Shown here piece by piece: positions 18,104 through 26,267 of a DNA stretch of 64,000 nt; position 1 is the first letter of the stretch, and every line of letters begins with the position of its first letter. Location: positions 1 through 64,000 of the forward strand of contig NZ_JARWNX010000026.1 of NCBI RefSeq assembly GCF_029868385.1, written 5' to 3'. The stretch comes from Nocardia cyriacigeorgica. Lineage in GTDB: Bacteria > Actinomycetota > Actinomycetes > Mycobacteriales > Mycobacteriaceae. Made by a program: the position numbers and the translations under genes. The notes under the pieces were generated by a model. That model worked only from the letters and a program-made list of their open reading frames with translations. It was not told the origin of the DNA and searched no databases.

Positions 18104-19336
18104 TCAGAGGATGGGGAGGGGTGGGGTGGGCGGGAAGGTGACCGGGAGGGCGGCGAGGGTGCGGTGGAGGGGGCCGGGGCGCCAGGTGAGGTTTTCCGCG
18201 GGGACGGAGAGGCGGATTTCGGGGAGAGCGTCCAAGAGTTGGTCTATGGCGTCCTGGACGATCAGGTAGGCGGCGGCCTGGGCGGGACAGGCGTGCGGAC
18301 CGGCGCCCCATGCCAGGTGTGCGCGGTTGCCGGTGTGGTCGCCCGCACTGACCTCGGGATCGTTGTTGCAGCCTGCCAGGCTGATCACCACCGGCTCGTG
18401 GGCGGGGAGCCAGACGTCTTCCAGCAGGATCGGATGCCTCGGATAGGTGACGCTGGCGTTGGGCAACGGCGGGTCTTCGAAGAGCACTTCGTCGAGGGCG
18501 TCGCGGGTGGACAGCGCGCCGCCGAGGACGTCGTTGCCGAATCGGTCCTCGGCCAGGATCAACCGCAGCGTATTGATGATCAAACTCTGCATCGGGCCCA
18601 TGCCCACGCCGTAGAGGGCGAGGACCTGGTGCGTCATCTCCACCTCGTCCAGTTCGGCGGGGTGTTGCAGCAGTCGGGTGGTGACGTCGTCGCCGGGTTC
18701 GCTGCGCCGGTATTCGACGAGTTCGCTCACCGCCTCGCCGAACATCCGGTTGCCCTCTTCGGAATCGACGCCGTCGAAGATGGCTGCGGTACCGGCCGCG
18801 GCCTTCGCACTGATCCCCGGCGGACAACCGAGCATGTCGTTGATGACCTCGAAGGTAAGCGGAAACGCGTACTGGCTCACCAGATCCGCGGCACCGTCCA
18901 GGCAGAACGAATTGATCAGCGGCACCGCGAACCGCTCGACGGTCGCGTGTAGGGCGTGCAGGTCGACGCCGTCGAGCGCGGCCGTGGTGACCCCGCGATA
19001 GCGCGCGTGCTCCTTGCCCGCGCAGCGTGGCGCGTTCGGCCGCCATTGCAGCACCGGTTTCACGGGGCAGTCGTCGGGGATGTCGCGCTCCCAGGTGCGC
19101 GGATCGGCGGGAAAACGGCTGGGATCATTGAGAATATTCAGTGCCGTGCGATAGCCGATCACCAGTGTCGCGGGGACGCCGGGCGCCAAATCCACCGGCA
19201 CCAGGGAACCGTAGCGCGCACGCATCTCGCGGTAGGCGCTGTGTGGATCCGCGCTGAATTCGGGCGAATACAGGGCCACCCGTTCGTCATCGATTCGTCC
19301 GGGTGAGGCGTTCTGATGCACTGGCTCCGGTGTCAT
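18104..19336 (-). CDS. Cytochrome P450, CYP157-like, lacking the ExxR arginine
   Basis: A 410-residue cytosolic P450. The heme-ligand loop is present (LAWGAGPHACPAQ, cysteine near residue 353). The K-helix, normally ExxR, reads DEVLFEDPP, so phenylalanine stands where the arginine should be. The I-helix reads GVGMGPMQSL rather than AGxDTT, so the usual oxygen-activating threonine is also absent. The same pair of changes, and wording such as GCNNDPE and LAWGAGPHACP, are known from the CYP157 family, which in Streptomyces often sits in conservon operons with a small GTPase; none is visible here. ATG 19336 is used because AGGTCA is well spaced; GTG 19342 is an alternative. Possibly a tailoring enzyme for the neighbouring NRPS-PKS, which is inference. 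Confidence 0.85.
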   Translation of the reverse strand: MTPEPVHQNASPGRIDDERVALYSPEFSADPHSAYREMRARYGSLVPVDLAPGVPATLVIGYRTALNILNDPSRFPADPRTWERDIPDDCPVKPVLQWRPNAPRCAGKEHARYRGVTTAALDGVDLHALHATVERFAVPLINSFCLDGAADLVSQYAFPLTFEVINDMLGCPPGISAKAAAGTAAIFDGVDSEEGNRMFGEAVSELVEYRRSEPGDDVTTRLLQHPAELDEVEMTHQVLALYGVGMGPMQSLIINTLRLILAEDRFGNDVLGGALSTRDALDEVLFEDPPLPNASVTYPRHPILLEDVWLPAHEPVVISLAGCNNDPEVSAGDHTGNRAHLAWGAGPHACPAQAAAYLIVQDAIDQLLDALPEIRLSVPAENLTWRPGPLHRTLAALPVTFPPTPPLPIL

Positions 19337-19585
19337 GGTCACTGACCTGCTCCAAGCACGGTTGAGTAGCTATCGGCACGGGTGATCGAGAATCCGGCCC
19401 GGTGACGATTCGGCCGGTGACCGCTGCGCTGCGGTACCAAGATCATAAGCCGTCGGCTCTCCCGCTGGCCGAGCGCCGTCTTGCCGCAGCCGGGGAGGTC
19501 GGACCCCTCGACTTCTGACAGTCCGTGCCATATTCTCGCGGCAGCGACCGGCATCGCAGTCGTCGGCGCGGATTCGGAGTAGCTC

Positions 19586-20413
19586 ATGGGCACATTGGAC
19601 GGCAGGGTCGCATTCATCACCGGCGCAGCGCGGGGGCAGGGGCGAAGTCACGCAGTGAGATTCGCACAGGAGGGCGCCGACATCATCGCGGTCGACACCA
19701 CCGCGACAGTGGATACCGTCCCCTACCCGCTGGCCGACGCCGATGATCTGGCCGAAACGGTCCGGCTGGTCGAGGCCACCGGACGGCGGATCATCGCACG
19801 TGACGCCGATGTCCGCGATTATCCGGCCCTGGAGGCCGTCATCGCCGAGGGCGTGGAGGCGTTCGGCCGTCTGGATATCGTCATCGCGAACGCGGGCATC
19901 TCGAGCCCGGCGCCCACGCTCGAGATGAGCGAGGACACCTGGCAGAACATGATCGATATCAATCTCACCGGTGTGTGGAAATCGCTGAAAGCTTCGGTGC
20001 CGCACATCATCGAGGGCGGACGCGGCGGATCGGTCGTCATCACGAGTTCATTGGCCGCGATGTACGCCAACGAGAACGTCGCGCATTACTCCGCGTCGAA
20101 GGCCGGGCTGGTGATGTTGATGAAAGTGCTCGCGAAAGAGCTCGCACCGCACAGTATCCGGGTCAATACGGTGCATCCGACCACCGTCGCGACCGACATG
20201 ATCCTCAACGACGCCACCTACCGACTGTTCCGCCCGGACCTGGAAACCCCCGACCGCGCCGACTTCGAAGAAGCCGCCCGCACCCTCAACCGCCTCCCCG
20301 TCGCCGCCCTCCAACCGGAAGACATCACCGCGACGATCCTGCACCTCGTCTCCGACAGCGGCCGCTACATCACCGGCACCACCCAGCTGATCGACGCGGG
20401 CGGAGCGCTGTAG
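19586..20413 (+). CDS. Mycofactocin-coupled SDR family oxidoreductase
   Basis: A 275-residue short-chain dehydrogenase. Its cofactor motif TGAARGQGRSHAV and the following EGADIIAVD are diagnostic of the subfamily (carveol-dehydrogenase-like) that keeps a tightly bound NAD and depends on the redox peptide mycofactocin for electron exchange. Catalytic residues are the serine of ITSSLAA and YSASK. It oxidises a secondary alcohol of unknown identity. The start ATG has GGAG upstream. It is divergent from the P450 and lies 272 bases before the NRPS-PKS operon on the same strand, so it could be a tailoring gene or independent. Confidence 0.88.
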   Translation: MGTLDGRVAFITGAARGQGRSHAVRFAQEGADIIAVDTTATVDTVPYPLADADDLAETVRLVEATGRRIIARDADVRDYPALEAVIAEGVEAFGRLDIVIANAGISSPAPTLEMSEDTWQNMIDINLTGVWKSLKASVPHIIEGGRGGSVVITSSLAAMYANENVAHYSASKAGLVMLMKVLAKELAPHSIRVNTVHPTTVATDMILNDATYRLFRPDLETPDRADFEEAARTLNRLPVAALQPEDITATILHLVSDSGRYITGTTQLIDAGGAL

Positions 20414-20684
20414 CGCCACCAGACCGACCGCGGCCCCACCGAGCCATCCCCCTCATGGCCCAGCGAGTGGTCGACTCGAAGAGGATCTATCGAATCAAGC
20501 TATCCCACAGGGCTATTCGATACAGACAGCGCCCTCCCCCGGTACTCCCCGACCACCCCCGGCAGAACTTTCGCCCAACCAATTGGGGGCATCGCGAACC
20601 CTTCCGTGGGGCGCTCGGGCGGACGTAGGGTCGTGCTCACTGCTGGTTGGCAGCGCCGTGTCCGGGTGACGTTAGGGCTAGCAC

Positions 20685-20981
20685 GTGAGCGATAGCGCCG
20701 AATTCGATCGAACCACTCCACCGCAGGCGCTGGTGGACCAACTGCTGCGCCATTTCAGTGTGATCACCTCCGCCGAACTCGGTCCCGATGACGACTATTT
20801 CGAACTCGGGCTGGTGAATTCGTTGCGGGCGTTGGAGATCGTGGCGTATCTGGAGCGCACCTTCGGGTTCGAGGTCGATATCGATGATCTGGATCTGGAC
20901 AATTTCCGGACGGTCAATCGCGCCGCCTCGTTCGTGCACCGCAAGCGTGGCGTCCCGGCCCGCGTGGATGGCGCGGGGTGA
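20685..20981 (+). CDS. Free acyl carrier protein, FkbJ/ZmaD type
   Basis: A 98-residue carrier protein whose phosphopantetheine serine lies in LGLVNSLRALEIV (near residue 46). The GLVNSL form is typical of the dedicated ACPs that carry glyceryl-, hydroxymalonyl- or methoxymalonyl units. It would receive glycerate from the FkbH domain and hold it during oxidation. GTG start; the stop overlaps the next gene's GTG by one frame shift (GTGA), so it is the first gene of the coupled biosynthetic operon. Confidence 0.9.
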   Translation: MSDSAEFDRTTPPQALVDQLLRHFSVITSAELGPDDDYFELGLVNSLRALEIVAYLERTFGFEVDIDDLDLDNFRTVNRAASFVHRKRGVPARVDGAG

Positions 20982-22084
20982 GTGCGCTGGACGCGCTGGT
21001 GCGCGCCGCGGAGACCGAGGCCGCCGAATGGGATCGGTCGGGGTTGCCGCGTGCGGTGGTCGCCGCCGCGGCCGAGGCCGGGCTGTTCGGGGTGGATCGG
21101 CCGGAGAAGTTCGGCGGTGGTGGCGCCGACGCGCACGAGGTGGGGCGGGTCGCCGCGCGATTGGGTTCGGTCTGCACCTCGCTGCGTTCGCTCTACACCG
21201 TGCAGGGGCTCGTGGCCGCGGCCGTGGATCGGTGGGGCACCGCTGAACAGCGTGAACGCTGGCTGCCGGAGTTGATCTCCGGTGCGTTTCTCGCGGGACT
21301 GGCGGCGACCGAGGCCGGGGCGGGCAGTGATCTCTCGGCGGTACGCACGAGCTGCACCGAGGACGGCGCCGGTTATCGGATATCCGGGCGCAAACTGTGG
21401 GTGACATTCGGTGCGGTGGCCGATGTTCTCCTGGTCGTCGGGCGGGCACCGGCGGGCATGCTCGCGGCGCTGGTGCCGACGGCGCGGCCGGGCGTGACGG
21501 TCGAGCCGGTCACCGATCAGCTCGGGATGCGCGGTGCGCGGCTGGCGCACATCACGTTCGACTCGGTGGCCGTCGATGCGAACGATGTGCTTGCTCGTCC
21601 GGGGTTCGGCCTGTCGCATGTGGTCGGCACGGCGCTCGACCACGGCCGGTACACCATCGCGTGGGGATGCCTCGGCATGGCGCGGGCCAGCCTGGACGAC
21701 GCGAGTACGCACGCCCGCAGCCGGTTGCAGGGCGCCACTCGACTCGCCGATCACCCGATGGTGCGGGCATCGTTGGGACGCAGCTGGGTGCAGGTGCAGG
21801 GCGCGCAGGCATTGTGTGCGCGGGCCGCCGAGTTGCGTACCGACCGCGATCCCGACGCGCTCACCGTCACCATCGCCGCCAAGTACGCGGCGGCCGGTGC
21901 GGCGGCGGAGGTCGGTGAACAGGCCGTGCAGATCCTCGGCGCGGCCGGGTGCGCGCCGGACAGCCGGGTGGGCCGGTTCTTCCGTGACGCCAAGGTCATG
22001 AACATCATCGAGGGGGCGCGTGAGGTGGCCGAACAGGACATCGGCGCATGGGTGCTGCGCGGCGATCAGGAGATGAACCGATGA
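20978..22084 (+). CDS. Acyl-CoA (acyl-ACP) dehydrogenase, FkbI/ZmaE type
   Basis: A 368-residue flavoprotein of the acyl-CoA dehydrogenase fold. ATEAGAGSDLSAVRT (near residue 110) and KLWVTFG are the FAD and substrate motifs, and NIIEGAREV near the C-terminus carries the probable catalytic glutamate. In FkbI-type pathways this enzyme works on the ACP-bound C3 unit after the alcohol has been oxidised, giving the carboxylated 2-hydroxymalonyl-ACP. Its position between the dedicated ACP and FkbH supports that role. It overlaps both neighbours by four bases. Confidence 0.88.
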   Translation: MSALDALVRAAETEAAEWDRSGLPRAVVAAAAEAGLFGVDRPEKFGGGGADAHEVGRVAARLGSVCTSLRSLYTVQGLVAAAVDRWGTAEQRERWLPELISGAFLAGLAATEAGAGSDLSAVRTSCTEDGAGYRISGRKLWVTFGAVADVLLVVGRAPAGMLAALVPTARPGVTVEPVTDQLGMRGARLAHITFDSVAVDANDVLARPGFGLSHVVGTALDHGRYTIAWGCLGMARASLDDASTHARSRLQGATRLADHPMVRASLGRSWVQVQGAQALCARAAELRTDRDPDALTVTIAAKYAAAGAAAEVGEQAVQILGAAGCAPDSRVGRFFRDAKVMNIIEGAREVAEQDIGAWVLRGDQEMNR

Positions 22085-23076
22085 CCGTCACGCTGGGACC
22101 GGTGGCACTGTCATTTCCCGAAACCTCGCTGGCCGTCACCGAATTGGCCGAACTCGCCGAGCTGACGCCCGCACGCCGCGCGCATGCGCTCGCGCTGGGG
22201 ATCGACCGGGTGCGCTGCGCCGACAGCGACGACGAATCCGAGCATGCGGCCCGCGCCGCCGCTGCCGCACTGGAACAGGCCGGGCTCGACGCCTCGGAGC
22301 TGGACGCGCTGCTGCTCGTCGGCGGCCGGGCACCGAAGTATCTGCTGGCCTCCGACGCCACCCGGTTGCAGCATCGGCTCGGCGCGCGCAACGCATTCGT
22401 CGCGGGCGTCGGCGAACTGGGTTGTGTGTCGATCTCGGCGGCGTTCACGATGGCGGCGGCGCTGTTGCGTGGCGATGAACACTGCCGGAACGTGCTGGTC
22501 GTCGCGGGTGCGCGCACGCCGACGCGGGCGCGTTATCGCGCGCCGATGACCGTCCTCGGTGATGGTGGCGGTGCGGTACTGCTCGGCAAGGACGGCGGCC
22601 GCTACGAACTGGTCGATCATCTGGTGCGCAGCGATGGCCGCTACGCCGACCTGTTCCGCATCGACTATCGCGGCGGCCCCGACCACGACTGGGTGGAGGA
22701 ATGCGCCGACGAGGCGACCTACAGTTTCCGGCTCGCCGTGGAAAGCCGGAAACGCCTCGCGCAGATGTCGGCGGACGTGCTGGGCCGCAACGGCAACCGG
22801 TTGGACGGGCTCGACGCGGTGCTGATGCAGAACCTTTCGGTCGGCGCGTTCGGCTTCTGGGAGGAGGCGTTGGAAGTGCGCATCGACCGCGCCTGCCATC
22901 GCAACCTCGCCGACTACGGCCATCTCGGCTCACTGGACATGCTGGTGAATCTGGAATCCGCGTCGGCGACCCTGGTGCCGGGCGAGCACGCGCTGCTGCT
23001 GAACAGCAGTCCGGTCGCCGCGTGGAGCACCAGTCTGCTGCGGCGACTGCCCACGCGGACGGAGCGGGTCGGCTGA
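22081..23076 (+). CDS. KAS III-like (3-oxoacyl-ACP synthase III family) protein with altered active site
   Basis: A 331-residue thiolase-fold protein. The nucleophilic cysteine is present in GELGCVSISAAF (near residue 120). The histidine of FabH (in HQAN) is replaced by glutamine in LMQNLS, and the asparagine (in GNTS) by histidine in YGHLGSLDM. Such changes are seen in KAS III relatives that transfer acyl groups to O or N nucleophiles instead of performing decarboxylative condensation. Tetronate pathways pair a KAS III-like enzyme with a FkbH protein and a glyceryl-ACP to form and release the ring, which is one possible role here. It is coupled to its neighbours by ATGA overlaps on both sides. 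Confidence 0.8.
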   Translation: MTVTLGPVALSFPETSLAVTELAELAELTPARRAHALALGIDRVRCADSDDESEHAARAAAAALEQAGLDASELDALLLVGGRAPKYLLASDATRLQHRLGARNAFVAGVGELGCVSISAAFTMAAALLRGDEHCRNVLVVAGARTPTRARYRAPMTVLGDGGGAVLLGKDGGRYELVDHLVRSDGRYADLFRIDYRGGPDHDWVEECADEATYSFRLAVESRKRLAQMSADVLGRNGNRLDGLDAVLMQNLSVGAFGFWEEALEVRIDRACHRNLADYGHLGSLDMLVNLESASATLVPGEHALLLNSSPVAAWSTSLLRRLPTRTERVG

Positions 23077-26000
23077 TGACATCGATCGTGAAATGCCTGG
23101 TCTGGGATCTGGACGATACGGTCTGGGACGGAGTGGTGCTGGAGAACGACGCCGGGCCGCCACGACCGTGGGTGCGTGACGCGCTGCGAATACTGGACGA
23201 GCGCGGCATCGTGCACGCGATCGCCAGCCGTGGAATCCCCGAGGCGGCCGCAGCGCATCTGGACGAGCACGGGCTCAGCGATATGTTCTGCGCCATCCAG
23301 ATCGGCTGGGGCGCGAAATCGGCCGCGGTGCGCCGGATCGCGGAAACCCTCAATATCGGGCTGGACACGATCGCGTTCGTGGACAACGATCCCGTCGAGC
23401 GCGCGGAGGTGGCCGCCGCGCTGCCCGAGGTGCGCTGCTACGACGCCGCCGATATCGCCCGCCTGCCGGACCTGTCCGAATTCACCCCCGCGGTGATCAC
23501 CGACGACGCACGCCATCGTCGTCTGCGCTATCGCGCCGAACAGGATCGGCGCAACAGCGAGGCCGCCTTCACCGGGTCCGATACCGAATTCCTCACCTCG
23601 CTCGGCCTGGTGATGACGGTGCGCCGCGCCGGGCCCGCCGATCTGGCGCGCGCACATGAACTCACCGTGCGCACCAATCAACTCAACACCACCGGCCGCA
23701 CTTTCGATATCGACGAGTTGCGCGCGCTGTCGCGGTCGCAATCGCATGAGGTGCTGGTGGCTTCGCTGCGCGACCGGTTCGGCGAGTACGGCGCGATCGG
23801 GCTGGCGGTCACCGAATCCCGTGGCGCCGATTCGGTGGTTCTGCTGCTGCTCATGTCGTGTCGGGTGATGTCGCGCGGGGTGGGTGGTGCGTTGCTCGCG
23901 CATCTGATCGAGCGGGCCGGTGCGCGCGGACAGCGGTGCGTGGCGGAGTTCGTGTCAACGGATGCCAATCGGGTCATGCTGGTGACCTTGCGGTTCGCCG
24001 GGTTCGCGGTGCTCGATTCGACTCAGGAACGGGTGCTGCTCGCCCATGACGGCGCGAGTCCGGTACCCAATACCGCCCATGTGCTGCTGCGGGCGCCCGA
24101 CGCCCCGGTCCCGCCGGGTGATCTGCTGACCGGGCTGCTCCGTCAGATCGAGCGGGTGCCGGATCGGACCGCGGTGGTCGCTGGTGCACGATCGCTGACC
24201 TACCGCGAATTGGATGATGCGACACAGGCTCTGGCGGAGCAGATAGTGGCGGCCGGTGTTCGGCCCGGCCACGTGGTGCTGTGCTATCTCCGGCAGAGCG
24301 TATACACCGTGGTCGGGATGTTCGCGGCACTGCGCGCGGGTGCGGCCTGGTGCGTTATCGAGCCGGGATACCCGAAAGCCGCGCTCGCCGCGCTGTTCGT
24401 CGATATCGACTTCGGTGCGGTCGTGGTCGCTCCCGACGCGCCGGACGAAGATGTCACGCAGATCGAAGCGGTCGCTCCGGGGGCAGTGATCGTTCCCGCC
24501 GTCCTCGAAGTGAACCGGCGGGGGATCACACCCGCGGATGTCCGGCCGAGCCTGCTCCGCCGAGACGACGCTCGCCTCGACCAGGCCGGTGACGGTCGGC
24601 AGGTCGATGACGCGCCGCCACGCCTGGGTCCTTCCGCCGGACACCCCCCGACCGCCCCGGCCTACGTGCTGACCACCTCCGGTTCGACAGGCACCCCGAA
24701 GGCCGTCGTGGTGAGCCGCGCCAATGTGGCGGCAATGATCTCCGGGCGCGACTATCGGTCTCGCGACGGTGAATTGGTCTCCCTGTCGACCTGGCGGTTG
24801 ACCGCCGACGGTGCGCTGGTGTTCGCGCTGTGGACGTTTCTCCGCGGCGGGACGGTGGTGTTTCCGACGCATCGTGAACTGCCGAACGCGGCGGCGGTCG
24901 CGGAGACGGTGCGGCGGCAACGGGTGACGCACCTGGCGTCGACGCCGTCGTTCTATCGGCTGCTGCTCGACCAACTGACCGGCGGGCCGCAGGTGGTCGC
25001 GCTCGCGGGCGAAGCGTTGACGCCCGCGCTGGCGGCCCGGCACCGGGAAGTGCTGCCCGACGCCGCGCTGATCAACGAGTACGGCCCCACCGAAGCCACC
25101 GTGACCTGCGTCTGGCATACCGTCACCGGGACACCGGACCGTGTTCCGATCGGCACACCGATGCCCGGCTCCGCGGCACACGTCCTCGGCCGCGATCTGG
25201 CGCATGCCGACACCGGCGAACTGTATCTGAGCGGCGACCAGGTGACCGATGGTTACGCGGCGCGCCCAGGGCTGACCGCCACCCGTTTCGTCGCCGACCC
25301 GTACGCCACCGAACCGGGGGCGCGCATGTACCGCACCGGCGATCTGGCCCGACGCGGTGCAGACGGCGCGATCGACTATCTCGGCCGCGGCGACGGACAG
25401 GTGAAGGTGCGCGGTGCGCGGGTGGAACGTCATGCGGTGGAGGCGCTGCTGGACCGCCACCCCGACGTCCGGCACGCGGTGGTGCTCGATATCCGCGATG
25501 CCGATGAGGTGAACCAACTCGTCGCGTTCATCGTCGCCGCCGGGCCGCATGCGCCGACCCCGCGCGCGCTGACCGAGTTCTGCGCCGAGCACCTGGAACC
25601 CCTGGCGATCCCCAGCCGCTTCCTCCCCATCGACACCATTCCCATCGGCGCGGCCGGAAAAATGGACGAGGCCGCACTACGCGCCCTGGCACAGCACCAC
25701 CGCCCCGCCACCCCGACCCGCGACCGCAGCGGCTGGACACCGGTGCAGCGCGAACTCGCCGACCTGTGGGCCGACGTCCTCGAACACGACGAATTCGACC
25801 GCGACGACTCCTTCTTCGAACTGGGCGGCAACTCCCACCGCGTCGTCTTCCTGCACCTGGGCATCGAACAACGCTGGCCCGGCGCGATCCGCGTCGGAAT
25901 GCTCTTCGACCTGTTCACCGTCACCGCACAGGCCGAAGCCATCACCGCGGCGCTCGCGGAACAGGTCGACGCGGACGGACTACACATCGATAGACAACAC

Positions 26001-26249
26001 CGTGCTGGCCAGCCCGAGAGCACCACGACCCTCACGGACCGTACCGATTCGGGCGGCGGACCACGGCCCGATGGGCGAGCCGATGCCGCGACCGGCAACC
26101 AATCAACCGGCTCCCCTGCCGATGAGGTGGTTCGCGAACAGACCGAGGCCGCCGGCGCGAACACCGCTGACGGTACCGCTGCCGTTCGAGACGGCGATCG
26201 GCCGCAGCGCACCGCACCGTCCACTGCCCCTGTGGCCTTCGAACTGTGA
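23076..26249 (+). CDS. FkbH domain fused to an NRPS adenylation-PCP module
   Basis: A 1057-residue fusion. Residues 1-340 are FkbH-like: a HAD domain with WDLDDTVWDG (residues 9-18) and FVDNDPVER (near 102), then a GNAT-like acyltransferase region. FkbH enzymes take 1,3-bisphosphoglycerate and load D-glycerate onto an ACP. Residues about 355-870 are an adenylation domain (TTSGSTGTPKA near 534, NEYGPTEATV, YRTGDLARRG, GAAGKMDEAAL). Its pocket residues are unusual and I assign no substrate; my alignment reads D-G-V-A-A-A-E-V-T. A PCP follows (FFELGGNSHRV near 914), then a 100-residue disordered tail. FkbH is usually free-standing, so the fusion is noteworthy. ATGA overlap upstream; a strong AGGAGG precedes the next gene. 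Confidence 0.88.
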   Translation: MTSIVKCLVWDLDDTVWDGVVLENDAGPPRPWVRDALRILDERGIVHAIASRGIPEAAAAHLDEHGLSDMFCAIQIGWGAKSAAVRRIAETLNIGLDTIAFVDNDPVERAEVAAALPEVRCYDAADIARLPDLSEFTPAVITDDARHRRLRYRAEQDRRNSEAAFTGSDTEFLTSLGLVMTVRRAGPADLARAHELTVRTNQLNTTGRTFDIDELRALSRSQSHEVLVASLRDRFGEYGAIGLAVTESRGADSVVLLLLMSCRVMSRGVGGALLAHLIERAGARGQRCVAEFVSTDANRVMLVTLRFAGFAVLDSTQERVLLAHDGASPVPNTAHVLLRAPDAPVPPGDLLTGLLRQIERVPDRTAVVAGARSLTYRELDDATQALAEQIVAAGVRPGHVVLCYLRQSVYTVVGMFAALRAGAAWCVIEPGYPKAALAALFVDIDFGAVVVAPDAPDEDVTQIEAVAPGAVIVPAVLEVNRRGITPADVRPSLLRRDDARLDQAGDGRQVDDAPPRLGPSAGHPPTAPAYVLTTSGSTGTPKAVVVSRANVAAMISGRDYRSRDGELVSLSTWRLTADGALVFALWTFLRGGTVVFPTHRELPNAAAVAETVRRQRVTHLASTPSFYRLLLDQLTGGPQVVALAGEALTPALAARHREVLPDAALINEYGPTEATVTCVWHTVTGTPDRVPIGTPMPGSAAHVLGRDLAHADTGELYLSGDQVTDGYAARPGLTATRFVADPYATEPGARMYRTGDLARRGADGAIDYLGRGDGQVKVRGARVERHAVEALLDRHPDVRHAVVLDIRDADEVNQLVAFIVAAGPHAPTPRALTEFCAEHLEPLAIPSRFLPIDTIPIGAAGKMDEAALRALAQHHRPATPTRDRSGWTPVQRELADLWADVLEHDEFDRDDSFFELGGNSHRVVFLHLGIEQRWPGAIRVGMLFDLFTVTAQAEAITAALAEQVDADGLHIDRQHRAGQPESTTTLTDRTDSGGGPRPDGRADAATGNQSTGSPADEVVREQTEAAGANTADGTAAVRDGDRPQRTAPSTAPVAFEL

Positions 26250-26267
26250 TCGCACAGGAGGACTCCG

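Noticed and set aside
20578..20586. CCAATTGG palindrome upstream of the NRPS-PKS operon
   Set aside because: Eight bases is too short to call an operator; it may be chance.
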